The notes: generated from the sequence alone by a model not told the origin. A DNA stretch of 64,000 nucleotides from Litorilituus sediminis (GCF_004295665.1 NZ_CP034759.1:1984001-2048000); one strand, 5' to 3'; shown: positions 1 to 9,368, numbered from the stretch's first letter. Made by a program: numbers and translations.

Positions 1-732
1 CAAGATGGTGAACAAAAACTTATTATTGATAGTGTTGAAGTACCTGCTGGCGAGTATAAAAGCCTAGTTATCAATACATTAGACTGCCCACAGAATCAAA
101 ATGGCGATACTAGCGCTTGTTGGGTAGTTGACAGTGATGGTGACAAACCGTTAAAAACCCCAAGCAATAAATTAAGGCTAGGCGCTATAACTATTTCAGA
201 AGAGACAGAGCAAGCATTTACCATAGAATTTAATTTGCGCTCTTCACTAGTTTCTACCGCTAATGGTGCTTCATATAATTTAAAACCGCACGGTGTTCGC
301 ATCGTAAATAGTGACTTAGTTGGTAAGGTATCAGGTACAGTAGATGTGAATTTACTCACCGCAGGAGAAAACTGTGAAACCGTATTCGCACCTGATACGG
401 ACCATGGCAAAATTGTTTACATCTACCAAGGCATACCAGCTGAAGGTGCAATATTAGGTGACGAGTTTGACCCAGAAGAAGAGCAAACAAATGATATAAC
501 AGGTGTCACCAAACCTTATGCCTCTGACTCGATAACTTTTGACGGCGAAAGCTATCGTTATAACTTTGCCCACTTGCCTGCGGGCGAATATACCTTAGCG
601 TTTTCTTGTAGCGCTGTCGGTGATGACTCTGATAGTTATGACCAAATCAAAATTGCTAATCCTGATCAGCAAATTCATACAGTTACTATTGAAGCTGCTG
701 GTGAATTAGAACAAAACTTTACAGAAAGTTAA
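1..732 (+). CDS. DUF4382 domain-containing protein, 3' part
   Basis: The reading frame is open from the first base, so the N-terminus (usually a lipoprotein signal) lies outside the window. The visible 243 residues carry the second half of a DUF4382 domain: a V-E-V-P-A-G-E-Y turn, a later FNLRSSLV strand and a YNLKPHGVRIVN segment are typical of the family. A DUF4382-associated beta-sandwich region follows (VSGTVDVNLL onward). The family is predicted to be secreted or surface-attached; its function is unknown. A strong hairpin terminator follows the stop codon. Confidence 0.8.
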   Translation, partial: QDGEQKLIIDSVEVPAGEYKSLVINTLDCPQNQNGDTSACWVVDSDGDKPLKTPSNKLRLGAITISEETEQAFTIEFNLRSSLVSTANGASYNLKPHGVRIVNSDLVGKVSGTVDVNLLTAGENCETVFAPDTDHGKIVYIYQGIPAEGAILGDEFDPEEEQTNDITGVTKPYASDSITFDGESYRYNFAHLPAGEYTLAFSCSAVGDDSDSYDQIKIANPDQQIHTVTIEAAGELEQNFTES

Positions 733-736
733 CCAC

Positions 737-773
737 AAAAAAGGTGAGCAATAACTACATTGCTCACCTTTTT
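737..773. terminator. Bidirectional rho-independent terminator
   Basis: A perfect stem GGTGAGCAA/TTGCTCACC with an 8-base loop is flanked by A-runs on the left and T-runs on the right. It can therefore terminate both the DUF4382 gene from the left and hutI from the right. Confidence 0.85.
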
Positions 774-783
774 AGTCTGGTCA

Positions 784-2019
784 TTATAATACTTTTTTAC
801 CCGCTTTTATTAACGAAGTTAGCGGATTCACACCAAACTGGTAGCACAGCTCTGCTGGCTGAGTGATATTCCACTGGGCAATATCTGCATCATAACCTAC
901 AGCCAATATGCCTTTTTTATCGCTTAAATCTAATGCTTTTGCCGCATGGCAGGTAACGCCAGCTAAAGCTTCTGCTGGTGTTAATCTAAATAAGGTACAC
1001 GCCATATTAAGCATGAGTTGAATAGAACAAATTGGTGATGATCCTGGGTTGGCATCCGTAGCAATGGCCATTGCCACGCCTTGCTCTCGCAACTGAGTAA
1101 TAGGTGGTAGTTGCGTTTCACGTAAAAAGTAAAAAGCACCCGGTAATAAAACAGCTGTCATATCAGCTTGTTTCATGGCGGCAATACCTTGGTTTGACAA
1201 AAACTCAACATGATCAGATGATTTAGCGCTATATTTAGCCGCTAATTCAGTGCCACCTAAATCTGATAATTGCTCAGCATGCACTTTAATTGCCAGGCCA
1301 TGCTTTTGCGCACTAGCAAAAACTCGTTCAGTCTGGCTTAAGTTAAAGCCAATGTTTTCACAAAACACATCCACGGTATCAGCTAATTGGCGTTTAGCCA
1401 CAAGCGGCATCATTTCATTGCATACTAAATCAACGTAAGCTTCTGGGTTATCTTTATATTCAACAGGTAGCGCATGCGCACCTAAAAAGGTACGTTTAAT
1501 AGTCACCGGCAGTTTCTCAGCCAACGTACCTGCAACCTCAAGCATTTTTATTTCGGTTTCAGTATCTAAGCCGTAACCTGATTTAATTTCTAAGGTAGTT
1601 ACACCTTGCTGGTGCAGGGCAGTTAAACGCGGTAAAGCACTGGCTAATAGCTGGTCTTTGCTGGCCTCTCGTGTTGCTTTAACGGTTGAGACTATACCAC
1701 CGCCAGCCTCGGCAATTTCTTGATAACTCTTGCCTTGCAAGCGCATTTCAAATTCATTGGCACGATTGCCACCGTAAATAAGATGAGTATGACAATCAAT
1801 TAATCCAGGTGTTAACCATTGACCCTGACCGTCAATCACTTGTGTTTTGTTGTCATCAAAATCAGGTAGATCCGCTTGCTTGCCAAGCCAAGCAATTTTT
1901 CCATTTGCAACGGCTAAAGCAGCCGCCTTAATTTCACCGTAACTATTGCCAGCATCAGACATAGTTGCTATGTTTACATTTACCCACAGAGTCTGCCATT
2001 CTTGCTTAGTAGTTGTCAT
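784..2019 (-). CDS. hutI: Imidazolonepropionase
   Basis: HutI opens the ring of imidazolone-5-propionate to give N-formimino-L-glutamate, the third step of histidine degradation, in the cytosol. The 411 residues match the usual length. Metal ligands of the amidohydrolase fold are visible: HTH at 77-79, His247 in VHAEQ, and Asp322 in [10 protein letters not shown]. It is divergent from hutC across a 137-bp gap holding a palindromic operator. hutU, hutH and hutG are not in the window, so the pathway is either split or continues elsewhere. Confidence 0.95.
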   Translation of the reverse strand: MTTTKQEWQTLWVNVNIATMSDAGNSYGEIKAAALAVANGKIAWLGKQADLPDFDDNKTQVIDGQGQWLTPGLIDCHTHLIYGGNRANEFEMRLQGKSYQEIAEAGGGIVSTVKATREASKDQLLASALPRLTALHQQGVTTLEIKSGYGLDTETEIKMLEVAGTLAEKLPVTIKRTFLGAHALPVEYKDNPEAYVDLVCNEMMPLVAKRQLADTVDVFCENIGFNLSQTERVFASAQKHGLAIKVHAEQLSDLGGTELAAKYSAKSSDHVEFLSNQGIAAMKQADMTAVLLPGAFYFLRETQLPPITQLREQGVAMAIATDANPGSSPICSIQLMLNMACTLFRLTPAEALAGVTCHAAKALDLSDKKGILAVGYDADIAQWNITQPAELCYQFGVNPLTSLIKAGKKVL

Positions 2020-2085
2020 AAATTGCCATCAATATTGCTCTCTTAATAGCATTAACTCTACCTAAGGACAGGTAATTAATCAAGC

Positions 2086-2097
2086 TTGTATATACAA
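2086..2097. promoter_or_regulatory. Probable HutC operator
   Basis: TTGTATATACAA is a perfect 12-bp palindrome in the gap between divergent hutI and hutC. HutC repressors of the GntR/HutC family are known to bind TGTATA-type palindromes, and the position fits control of both genes. Urocanate would be the expected inducer from family knowledge. Confidence 0.7.
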
Positions 2098-2156
2098 CTA
2101 TTGCACCCGTGGTAAAACTGTGAGAATGTAGAATAAAACTGATAAAAAACCTAGCT

Positions 2157-2885
2157 ATGAGTAATTCAGTGTCGACTAAAAATAACAAGCCAGCTAAATA
2201 CACAGTGATTAAGCAATATATTTGTGAAAATATTGAATCAGGTAATTGGCCTCAACATTCAAAAGTCCCTTCAGAAAATGAACTAACCCAGAAATTTGAC
2301 GTCAGCCGTATGACGGCAAGGCGAGCACTACAAGAGTTAACCGAGCAAGGAATTTTAGTTCGCTCTCAAGGCTCAGGTACTTTTGTCGCAACCTTTAAGT
2401 CACAATCATCATTACTTGAAATCCGTAATATTAGCGATGAAATTAGCGAACGTGGTCATAAACATCACGCCAAGCAATTAATGCTTAAATCTGTTGCGGT
2501 AACAGAAGAAATTGCCATTTTACTGAACCTAAAAAGCAGTGAGCACGCTTACTTTTCGCAAATTTTACATTTTGAAGATAATCAGCCTATTCAGTTAGAG
2601 CAACGTTACGTCAATGCTAAGCTAGTACCAGAGTATTTATTACAAACCTTTACTGAAATCACGCCACATGAATACTTATCTTCAGTTGCACCATTAACCG
2701 AAGCAACGCATGAAGTAGAAGCGGTATTAACATCAGCTGAAATATGTGACTTATTGAAAATAGAGACGAGTGCCCCTTGCCTACAAGTAAAGCGTAGAAC
2801 TTGGTCAAAACAAGGTGTCGTTAGTGTGGCGATATTGACGTCACCAGGAAATAAATACCGACTCGGCAGTCATTTAAAATTCTAG
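2157..2885 (+). CDS. hutC: Histidine utilization repressor, GntR/HutC family
   Basis: This is a 242-residue regulator. The N-terminal winged helix-turn-helix spans about residues 14-80, with the GntR signature (KVPSENEL, SRMTARRAL, GSGTFVA). The rest is a UTRA ligand-binding domain ending in V-x-V-A-I-L-T-S-P-G-N-K-Y-R-L. It lies divergent to hutI, which together with the palindrome in the gap supports the name HutC rather than another GntR member. It is expected to repress hut genes until urocanate binds. Confidence 0.92.
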   Translation: MSNSVSTKNNKPAKYTVIKQYICENIESGNWPQHSKVPSENELTQKFDVSRMTARRALQELTEQGILVRSQGSGTFVATFKSQSSLLEIRNISDEISERGHKHHAKQLMLKSVAVTEEIAILLNLKSSEHAYFSQILHFEDNQPIQLEQRYVNAKLVPEYLLQTFTEITPHEYLSSVAPLTEATHEVEAVLTSAEICDLLKIETSAPCLQVKRRTWSKQGVVSVAILTSPGNKYRLGSHLKF

Positions 2886-2887
2886 CG

Positions 2888-3820
2888 TTATAGAGCCGCT
2901 GTAATATCGGTTGCGGTTTTTAGCGTTCTGATCTCTTGAAAAAGCGCTTCAGCCTGCGGGTATTGCAGTTTTAAATATTTCAGCCATTGCTTAATGCGGT
3001 TAGGATAGTATTTGCTTTTAGCGCCGTAAGTTTCATATTCAGTATATTTTGCCAATAATGCCCGAACGTCTTGCCAAGGCATAACAGCACTTTCTTGCTT
3101 AATGACCTTCGCTAAGTTTGGCATAGCCAATGCGCCTCTACCCACCATAATGTCAGCACATTGTGATACTTCACGGCATTTAAGCGCATCAGCCAAGCCC
3201 CAAATTTCACCGTTAGCAATAACAGGAATGGCAATTTCATCCTTAATTTTTGCTATCCACTGCCAGTGTGCAGGTGGCTTATAACCTTCCAATTTAGTAC
3301 GGGCATGTACAGTTAACTCATTAGCTCCGGCACTTTCTACCGCCTGTGCATTTTCAATTGCCAATGATTTATCTTCATAGCCAAGTCGAATTTTAGCGCT
3401 AACAATCGCATCTTTAGGCACAGCTTGCTTAACAGCAGATATAATACGATACAGGTTGTCAGGATCTTTAAGCAAAATAGCGCCACCACGACTTTTGTTC
3501 ACTGTTTTCGCCGGGCAGCCAAAATTAAGATCTATACCATTTGAACCAAGCTCAATTGCTTTTACCGCATTTTCAGCCAAATACTCTGGATGTTGCCCTA
3601 ACAACTGAACTCGAACGGGCGTGCCAGAGCGCGTAGTGCAGCCATAGACACCCGCATGTTTTAATTCAGGGCATAAGCGATAAAAGCCTCTATCAGCAAT
3701 AACCTGATCAACCACACGAACAAACTCGGTTACGCATAGGTCATAGCCGCCAACTTGAGTGAGTAAATCACGCATTAAATGATCAAGTACGCCTTCCATC
3801 GGCGCTAAAATTACACGCAT
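2888..3820 (-). CDS. dusC: tRNA-dihydrouridine(16) synthase DusC
   Basis: This FMN-dependent enzyme reduces uridine at tRNA position 16. Its 310 residues contain the Dus TIM barrel: start MRVILAPMEGV, catalytic Cys102 in NFGCPAKTVN, and the flavin-site segment VIANGEIW. Length and the MEGVLD start separate it from DusB, which is present at 25771-26778, and favour DusC. It overlaps the preceding small membrane-protein gene by one base (TAATG), which suggests translational coupling. It converges with hutC with only two bases between stop codons. Confidence 0.93.
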   Translation of the reverse strand: MRVILAPMEGVLDHLMRDLLTQVGGYDLCVTEFVRVVDQVIADRGFYRLCPELKHAGVYGCTTRSGTPVRVQLLGQHPEYLAENAVKAIELGSNGIDLNFGCPAKTVNKSRGGAILLKDPDNLYRIISAVKQAVPKDAIVSAKIRLGYEDKSLAIENAQAVESAGANELTVHARTKLEGYKPPAHWQWIAKIKDEIAIPVIANGEIWGLADALKCREVSQCADIMVGRGALAMPNLAKVIKQESAVMPWQDVRALLAKYTEYETYGAKSKYYPNRIKQWLKYLKLQYPQAEALFQEIRTLKTATDITAAL

Positions 3821-4074
3821 TAGCTTTTAGCTCGTTCAGATAATTGAGAAAGTTTTGCAAAAAGCCAGCTTATTAAAATATAAAAAGCTAGTGCGCTAGC
3901 AGCGATAACAATGTGCAAGACAATCGGTTTAATTTGTAAATTTTCTTGCCAAAGAAATAATGAACCGCGCTGGGAAACATTAATAAAATCGAGCAAAGAC
4001 ACATGCAGCCAAAAAATAGCAAACAGCATCTTTTTCTGGTGGCGAGCAATGATATTAGCAAGGTAAGATTTCAA
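3820..4074 (-). CDS. Small membrane protein, unknown
   Basis: I do not recognise this 84-residue protein. It has two hydrophobic segments, about residues 17-35 and 49-72, separated by a polar stretch, so it is probably a two-pass inner-membrane protein with both ends cytoplasmic (N-terminus rich in His/Lys/Arg, C-terminus ending ERAKS). Its stop overlaps the dusC start as TAATG, so it appears to be co-translated with dusC. No function can be assigned. Confidence 0.65.
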   Translation of the reverse strand: MKSYLANIIARHQKKMLFAIFWLHVSLLDFINVSQRGSLFLWQENLQIKPIVLHIVIAASALAFYILISWLFAKLSQLSERAKS

Positions 4075-4122
4075 CGAAGTGTCCGAGAGTTATAGCTATA
4101 GCAACTAAGCGCAGGATTACTA

Positions 4123-4974
4123 TTATAACCAAGCTAACAAGTCAGGGTAAACAAATTGATAATTAAAATCGCGCCTTGCTTTATCTCCCAGCACAACTTT
4201 ACTTGCTGCTATGTTTTCCGGGACTGCAAACTCCGGCACAGGTAAACCAATCGACTTAGCTGCTGTTTGGTAATACATTTGCTTGCTGGCATTAGTTTCA
4301 CTAACACCGTTGTAAATGCCACCTAAATTTCCATGTTGCAGTATGGCTAAAAGCAGCCCAACAACATCGGCCTGATGAATCAAATTAACGTGAGCATGAC
4401 CATCATGAAAGACATTGTTATTACTTTGTAGTTTCTTGCGTAAAAAATTGCCTGGGTGGCGCTCAGGCCCAACTAAGCCAGCCAACCTCATGACAACAGA
4501 GTTAGCACTAAAGCTAAGTACTTCTTGCTCTGCTTGCTGTAATATCGCCACTTTATCAGCGGTTAAATCTAATTGACTAGCTTCTGTCACTTCACCAACT
4601 AGGCCGTTATATACCGCAGATGAGCTTAATAAAATCAGTCGCTTAACTTTACCTTGAGCTTTTGCAGCCTGAACGAGCGCTTTAACCTTATCGGCATAAT
4701 CTGTTCTGCCTTGCCTAAATAATGGTGTTATCGCAATCAAGAGCGTCTGTTGCGCAAACACCTTCTTATCTACAAGCTCTTCTTGTGAACAAGGTAAGTG
4801 TAACTGCTCAGCAGTTAAGCCTTTATCGATTAGCTTAGCAACATTATCAGCCCGACTACTGGTAACAACAACACTAAATTGCTGTTGTAGTAACTGCTCA
4901 GCCAATGGCTTACCAACCCAACCACAACCAACAATGCCCAAGCTATCACTTAAATTAGTACTATTTGCTTTCAT
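4123..4974 (-). CDS. NAD(P)-dependent SDR/epimerase-like protein (YeeZ type)
   Basis: The 283-residue protein starts with a Rossmann dinucleotide-binding loop GIVGCGWVGKPLAEQL (about 14-29). An LLSSSAVYNG segment like that of extended short-chain dehydrogenases follows, then VVMRLAGLVGPERHPG. The pattern resembles the YeeZ group of putative sugar-nucleotide epimerases; the substrate is unknown. The start overlaps the end of the upstream SnoaL-like gene by 14 bases, so the two are probably one operon. Confidence 0.8.
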   Translation of the reverse strand: MKANSTNLSDSLGIVGCGWVGKPLAEQLLQQQFSVVVTSSRADNVAKLIDKGLTAEQLHLPCSQEELVDKKVFAQQTLLIAITPLFRQGRTDYADKVKALVQAAKAQGKVKRLILLSSSAVYNGLVGEVTEASQLDLTADKVAILQQAEQEVLSFSANSVVMRLAGLVGPERHPGNFLRKKLQSNNNVFHDGHAHVNLIHQADVVGLLLAILQHGNLGGIYNGVSETNASKQMYYQTAAKSIGLPVPEFAVPENIAASKVVLGDKARRDFNYQFVYPDLLAWL

Positions 4975-5470
4975 TGCTTTTATTTACCTTGATTTGGTAG
5001 GCTTGTATTTGTTTGCTAATATCTTTTGCAATAGCATTAGGCAACATTACCGCTAAATTATATTGACTGATTTTCCAACCTTGAGCAGTTTTAACCAGCA
5101 CACCAGAGCCTCGGCAAAGACCATAATTTTTGTTAAACAATAATTCATCAAAAAAGGCGATATTGTTCGCGGGAGTAAAGCTAATATTGCGCTCTTGAGC
5201 TACATACTCCCAGCCCTTACCTTGACTAAAATAAGGTAAAGCAAAGGCTTTAAACTCTGTTTTACTCCAACGTTCACTAGCATCGGTACCTAAAAAAATT
5301 GCATCGTCGGTTAATAGAGAGAAGTACTTTTCCCCTTCAGCCTTAGTTGCCGCTAAATGAAAGGATGTTAACGTATTTGTTATTGCCTCACGTTCCTGCT
5401 TAGCATCAAAGTCTGTTGCTAAGCAGCTAGTCGTTATTAAAAGTGTAAAGATGAGGATTAGTACTTTCAT
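4961..5470 (-). CDS. Secreted SnoaL/NTF2-like protein
   Basis: The first 18 or so residues (MKVLILIFTLLITTSCLA) form a signal peptide. The Cys at position 16 followed by LATD could make it a lipoprotein, but the lipobox is not ideal. The mature part, with helix EAITNTLTSFHLAATKAEGEKYFSLLTDDAIFLGTD and a C-terminal GWKISQYNLAVMLP strand, matches the NTF2-like SnoaL/DUF4440 fold. Substrate or role is not known. It lies 9 bases after the acetyltransferase-thioesterase gene and overlaps the SDR gene downstream. Confidence 0.75.
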   Translation of the reverse strand: MKVLILIFTLLITTSCLATDFDAKQEREAITNTLTSFHLAATKAEGEKYFSLLTDDAIFLGTDASERWSKTEFKAFALPYFSQGKGWEYVAQERNISFTPANNIAFFDELLFNKNYGLCRGSGVLVKTAQGWKISQYNLAVMLPNAIAKDISKQIQAYQIKVNKSNESK

Positions 5471-5479
5471 CAGGTATCC

Positions 5480-6376
5480 TTATTTTGATTTTGGTAGCAC
5501 ATAAAAAGTACCATTGAAGGTCGCCGCAACTTTATCACCACAAAAGAGCCTAGCGGTTAATGCCATCTTAGCTTTTTTGCCCTCAGCTAAAGTCTGCAAA
5601 TCACCACTTACTTCTTCAAAATCAACTTCAGCATTCGCTATACCATGAATTGGCGCATGATATCGAATATCAGCATTTGCCAACACTATATCACCCGTTA
5701 ACTTCTCTTGTGCCAGTTGCAAGTAAACCCAACCCCAGCCAGTTAATGTCGCCAAAGTGTATATGCTACCAGCGAACATAGTATTATGTAGATTCTTGTT
5801 AAATTCAGGGTCACAATGCGTGATAAGTTTAGCGCGATCATAATGGCTAATTTGAATATTCATAGCCTTGCTAACAGGAATGGTATCGTGCCAAGTCTGC
5901 TCAAGCTGAGTAACAAGTTCAGTGTCATCATTGACCTGAGCAACTAAGCTTTTTGTCATTTTTAAATGTTTGATTTCATCAAACAGGGTATGTGAATAGC
6001 CTTGCTCGCTATACCCTAAACCGAGATAAAATGGCAGCGCTGCTTCTCTAGCATTAAACACTAGCTCTTTTATACCTAATCTTATTGCTAGCTGCTCTAA
6101 TGCTGTTAAAACTTGTTTACCTAAGCCTTTACCTTGAGCCTCAGGGCTAACAGCCATATAACGAATTTGCCCAGTAAATTGTCCCGTTCTTTCTAAGCGG
6201 CCAACGGCAAGTGCTTCACCATGACTATCTGTAATCATACGGTGAAAACTTTGCCCTTCTAGCTCATCTTGCTCTGAGCCTTTAGCCTGCTGCCAAGGCT
6301 TGCGCAACACTTGCCAGCGCAATTGATAGTACTTATCAAACTCTTCTGCATTTTTAGGTGATCTACAAGGGTACAT
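5480..6376 (-). CDS. GNAT acetyltransferase fused to a YiiD-type thioesterase domain
   Basis: A two-domain protein of 298 residues. Residues about 1-140 are a GNAT acetyltransferase, with acetyl-CoA motif MAVSPEAQGKGLGKQVL and later LPFYLGLGYSEQG. Residues about 150-298 are the hot-dog thioesterase-like YiiD C-terminal domain (NLHNTMFAGSIYTLATLTGWGW). This architecture is that of YiiD (also named FabY in E. coli), linked in the literature to fatty-acid initiation; the exact reaction here is inferred. It is divergent from the methyltransferase-like gene at 6418. Confidence 0.85.
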   Translation of the reverse strand: MYPCRSPKNAEEFDKYYQLRWQVLRKPWQQAKGSEQDELEGQSFHRMITDSHGEALAVGRLERTGQFTGQIRYMAVSPEAQGKGLGKQVLTALEQLAIRLGIKELVFNAREAALPFYLGLGYSEQGYSHTLFDEIKHLKMTKSLVAQVNDDTELVTQLEQTWHDTIPVSKAMNIQISHYDRAKLITHCDPEFNKNLHNTMFAGSIYTLATLTGWGWVYLQLAQEKLTGDIVLANADIRYHAPIHGIANAEVDFEEVSGDLQTLAEGKKAKMALTARLFCGDKVAATFNGTFYVLPKSK

Positions 6377-6417
6377 TGGCTATTCTTACTCTTATCTCAT
6401 TCTAATTACTACATGCC

Positions 6418-7176
6418 ATGCAATTAGCAAAACATCTCGCCCAAGGGCACTTAGTGTATTTAAGCCAAGAGCATGATGCAATATCAGTATCAGAAAACGA
6501 CCATTATCGTTGGCTTGCTTTTGGTGATGTAGTGCAAAGTGTTATGAACAAGCGCATTCCTTGGCAGCTTACTTTACCGCATCAAACCGCAATTTTATTA
6601 CCGCTTTTATTTTTTCGCCCTGAGCATGTTACTGAATTAGGCCTTGGTGGCGGTAATCTAGATAGGTTTCTTTGCCATTTAGATGGCAACATCAAGGTCA
6701 CCAGTGTCGAGTTTAATCAGCGGGTCATAGTTTGCTTTGAGCAATATTTTAATCCTGAAAAAATAACAATAGACACAGTTAACCAAGAAGGCATTAGCTG
6801 GTTATCACAATATGAGCAACTAACCAGTGATTGGCTAATCTGCGATATCTACAAAGACGAATATCAATCTTTTCAAAATACCATTGAGCAGCTGCAACAC
6901 ATATCGAGCAAAATTGCACAGCACACTTGCCTATCATTGAATTTACCTGATGCTAGTGATAGTGAAGTTAATATTGCCTTAACGGCATTACAGCAGTTAT
7001 TACCAAACCATCAATTAGTTTATTTTCATATCCCAAATTACTTAAATATCATTATCCATTTATGCCCAGCACAGTGGAATATTCACAGTCTGGTTAAGCA
7101 CAACAAAAAAAGCTATTTACCTAAAAGGTTATACAAACGTTGGCGAACGTTTTGGCAACATGGGGTAATGGTTTAA
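6418..7176 (+). CDS. Spermidine synthase-like / SAM-dependent protein
   Basis: The 252-residue protein has a class I Rossmann methyltransferase core: glycine-rich loop TELGLGGGNLDRFL (about 74-87), acidic strand end TSVEFNQRV, and WLICDIYKDE. This is the layout of the spermidine/spermine synthase group, but the catalytic signature of true SpeE is not evident. Many such stand-alone proteins are unannotated. The ATG start has no strong ribosome-binding site. Its 3' end lies 35 bases before the RAYT start. Confidence 0.7.
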   Translation: MQLAKHLAQGHLVYLSQEHDAISVSENDHYRWLAFGDVVQSVMNKRIPWQLTLPHQTAILLPLLFFRPEHVTELGLGGGNLDRFLCHLDGNIKVTSVEFNQRVIVCFEQYFNPEKITIDTVNQEGISWLSQYEQLTSDWLICDIYKDEYQSFQNTIEQLQHISSKIAQHTCLSLNLPDASDSEVNIALTALQQLLPNHQLVYFHIPNYLNIIIHLCPAQWNIHSLVKHNKKSYLPKRLYKRWRTFWQHGVMV

Positions 7177-7211
7177 TTTCGGGAAAAATCAATGCAAAAG
7201 GAATTGTAATT

Positions 7212-7661
7212 ATGAGTAGAGATAACTTGCTCAAGGGGCGCTATTCAGCGGCCAATCAAGTCTATCACGTAACAAGTTGTACTAAAGGTCGAAAGCCACT
7301 ATTTCTAGAATTTTCAATTGCCAGATTACTTATAGAAGAAATTACTTTGGCAAAGGCTGATGGCTATGTTGACAACCTTGCTTGGGTGCTAATGCCTGAC
7401 CATTTACATTGGTTATTCACACTAAATGATAAGGCAGAGCTCTCTGTAATTTTAAAGCAAGTTAAAGCTCGGAGTAGTCAAAAAATAAATAGCTACCACG
7501 GGACTTCAGGAAGTATTTGGCAACGTGGCTTTTATGATCAAGCAATAAGACATGAAGAAGATATTATTAAAACAGCAAGATACATAGTTGCTAACCCATT
7601 AAGAGCACATATCGTTGATAACATAGGTTATTACCCTTTTTGGGATGCCAAATGGCTGTAG
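7212..7661 (+). CDS. REP-associated tyrosine transposase (RAYT)
   Basis: A 149-residue Y1 transposase of the IS200/IS605 superfamily. The HUH motif is His64-Leu-His66 in MPDHLHW, and the candidate nucleophile is Tyr124 in TARYIVANPLRA. The ATG at 7212 is chosen because a purine-rich site (AAAAGGA) sits about 10 bases upstream and because the longer frame runs into the previous gene. RAYTs are domesticated single-copy enzymes that mobilise REP hairpins. Here the stop codon is part of the GTAG foot of a REP, so enzyme and target are physically joined. Confidence 0.88.
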   Translation: MSRDNLLKGRYSAANQVYHVTSCTKGRKPLFLEFSIARLLIEEITLAKADGYVDNLAWVLMPDHLHWLFTLNDKAELSVILKQVKARSSQKINSYHGTSGSIWQRGFYDQAIRHEEDIIKTARYIVANPLRAHIVDNIGYYPFWDAKWL

Positions 7662-7714
7662 AGGCGAATTCATTCGCCTAAGATTATCATTTGGGCGAAT
7701 AAATTCGCCCCTAC
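7658..7714. repeat. Inverted pair of REP hairpins (REPIN/BIME) next to RAYT
   Basis: Two hairpins, AGGCGAAT-tc-ATTCGCCT (7662-7679) and GGGCGAAT-aa-ATTCGCCC (7693-7710), lie in inverted orientation 13 bases apart. Each is preceded on its own strand by the GTAG tetranucleotide (7658-7661 plus; 7711-7714 minus), the known RAYT recognition foot. The stem sequences differ by one base at the foot. The unit fits a REPIN, the form mobilised by the adjacent transposase. Confidence 0.85.
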
Positions 7715-7736
7715 GACACACAGCAAACATCAAGCA

Positions 7737-7769
7737 TAAAAAAAGCCCCTATCAAAAGATAGAGGCTTT
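7737..7769 (-). terminator. Terminator of the S10 operon
   Basis: Read on the minus strand, the stem GCCTCTATC/GATAGGGGC with a TTTT loop is followed by seven T residues. It sits 27 bases past the rpsQ stop and ends the S10 operon before any spc-operon gene. Confidence 0.85.
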
Positions 7770-7795
7770 CTTGTAGCTATTCGCTAGCAGAGAAA

Positions 7796-8056
7796 TTAAA
7801 TTACTTTAGCTTTCTCTACAACGTCTACCAATGTCCAAGATTTAGACTTAGAAATTGGAGCACATTCACGAATTGTTACTACATCACCTTCGTTACATAC
7901 GTTAGCTTCATCATGTGCTTTCAACTTAGTTGAACGCGTAATGAATTTACCGTACATAGGGTGCTTAACGCGACGCTCGATCATTACAGTGATAGACTTA
8001 TCCATTTTGTCACTGATAACAACGCCTTGTAGTGTGCGGATTTTTGCTTCGCTCAT
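7796..8056 (-). CDS. rpsQ: 30S ribosomal protein S17
   Basis: The 86-residue protein matches bacterial S17 from the start ([17 protein letters not shown]) to the OB-fold strands ([20 protein letters not shown]). It binds 16S rRNA in early 30S assembly. It is the last gene of the S10 operon and overlaps rpmC by one base. The operon terminator follows at once, so no rplN (L14) comes after it as it does in E. coli. Confidence 0.98.
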   Translation of the reverse strand: MSEAKIRTLQGVVISDKMDKSITVMIERRVKHPMYGKFITRSTKLKAHDEANVCNEGDVVTIRECAPISKSKSWTLVDVVEKAKVI

Positions 8057-8247
8057 TACTTACCTGCCTTTTCAGTTATGATAGTCTTAACACGCGCGAT
8101 ATTACGGCGTACTTGTCTTAGCAAGTGAGTTTGTGCTAATTGACCAGTGCTTGCTTGCATGCGGTAGTTAAACTGCTCGCGTAAAAGCTCTAATAATTCA
8201 GCATTTAACTCTTCAATGCTTTTTTCTTTAAGTTCGCTAGCTTTCAT
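8056..8247 (-). CDS. rpmC: 50S ribosomal protein L29
   Basis: A 63-residue L29 with the two-helix hairpin ([35 protein letters not shown]). It sits near the peptide exit tunnel of the large subunit. Start and stop overlap its neighbours by single bases (rplP upstream, rpsQ downstream), the tight coupling usual in this operon. Confidence 0.98.
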   Translation of the reverse strand: MKASELKEKSIEELNAELLELLREQFNYRMQASTGQLAQTHLLRQVRRNIARVKTIITEKAGK

Positions 8248-8660
8248 TACATTACCGTCCTAGTTACGAAAGTTGTTTTGAACGGAAGTTTAGCAGCAGC
8301 TAAAGCAAATGCTTCACGCGCTAATTCTTCTGAAACACCTTCCATTTCATAAAGAACACGACCAGGTAGAATTTGGCATACCCAATATTCTACAGAACCC
8401 TTACCTTTACCCATACGAACCTCTAAAGGCTTCTTAGTAATTGGCTTATCAGGGAATACACGTATCCAGATTTTACCTTGACGTTTAACATGACGAGTCA
8501 TGGCACGACGAGCGGCTTCAATTTGGCGCGCAGTCATACGACCACGTTCAACCGATTTTAAGCCGTAAGTACCGAAGCTAACTGTGCTACCTGTGTGCGA
8601 TAAGCCACGGTTGCGCAGTTTCATTTGCTTACGGAATTTAGTACGTTTTGGTTGTAACAT
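8247..8660 (-). CDS. rplP: 50S ribosomal protein L16
   Basis: The 137-residue protein starts [20 protein letters not shown] and continues with [26 protein letters not shown], diagnostic of L16. It contacts 23S rRNA near the A site and is needed for late 50S assembly. It follows rpsC by 12 bases and overlaps rpmC by one base. Length equals the usual 136-137 residues. Confidence 0.98.
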   Translation of the reverse strand: MLQPKRTKFRKQMKLRNRGLSHTGSTVSFGTYGLKSVERGRMTARQIEAARRAMTRHVKRQGKIWIRVFPDKPITKKPLEVRMGKGKGSVEYWVCQILPGRVLYEMEGVSEELAREAFALAAAKLPFKTTFVTRTVM

Positions 8661-8672
8661 TACTTATTCCTC

Positions 8673-9368
8673 TTACTTAGCTTTACGGTTGTTCTTTCTT
8701 TTAGGCTTAGCAGCTGGTTGCTCAGCTTGTAAAGGCATACCGCCAATAACTTCACCTTTAAAGATCCAAACTTTAATACCGATTGTACCGTAAGTTGTTT
8801 CGCCACGCGCAGTTGCGTAGTCGATGTCAGCACGTAATGTATGTAGAGGTACACGACCTTCACGATACCATTCTGAACGTGCGATATCAGCGCCGCCTAA
8901 ACGACCGCTAACTTCAACTTTGATACCCTTAGCACCTAAACGCATAGCGTTTTGTACAGCACGCTTCATAGCGCGACGGAACATAACACGACGTTCTAAT
9001 TGACTAGCGATGCTGTCTGCAACAAGCTGCGCATCCATTTCTGGCTTACGTACTTCAGCAATGTTGATTTGCGCAGGAACACCAGCAATTTTAGATACTG
9101 CTAAACGTAATTTCTCTACGTCTTCGCCTTTCTTACCGATAACAACACCTGGACGAGCCGTGTGAATTGTTACGCGGATAGACTTAGCTGGACGCTCAAT
9201 TACAACTTTAGACAATGATGCTTTTTTAAGCTTCTCTTTTAAATATTCGCGAACCTTGTGATCGCCGTCTAAGTTGTTTGCGTAGTCTGCACTGCTTGCA
9301 AACCAAGTAGACGCGAAAGGTTTAGTGATACCTAAGCGAATACCGGTAGGATGTACTTTTTGACCCAT
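8673..9368 (-). CDS. rpsC: 30S ribosomal protein S3
   Basis: A 231-residue S3 with N-terminal [14 protein letters not shown], the KH domain ([17 protein letters not shown]) and the conserved C-terminal domain (GVKVW-like [11 protein letters not shown]). The C-terminal tail is basic. It lies at the mRNA entry site of the 30S subunit and has helicase-like function with S4. It is spaced 11 bases from rplV. Confidence 0.98.
   Translation of the reverse strand: MGQKVHPTGIRLGITKPFASTWFASSADYANNLDGDHKVREYLKEKLKKASLSKVVIERPAKSIRVTIHTARPGVVIGKKGEDVEKLRLAVSKIAGVPAQINIAEVRKPEMDAQLVADSIASQLERRVMFRRAMKRAVQNAMRLGAKGIKVEVSGRLGGADIARSEWYREGRVPLHTLRADIDYATARGETTYGTIGIKVWIFKGEVIGGMPLQAEQPAAKPKRKNNRKAK

Noticed and set aside
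8584..8863. ORFs overlapping rpsC and rplP in other frames
   Set aside because: Shadows of strongly conserved ribosomal genes.
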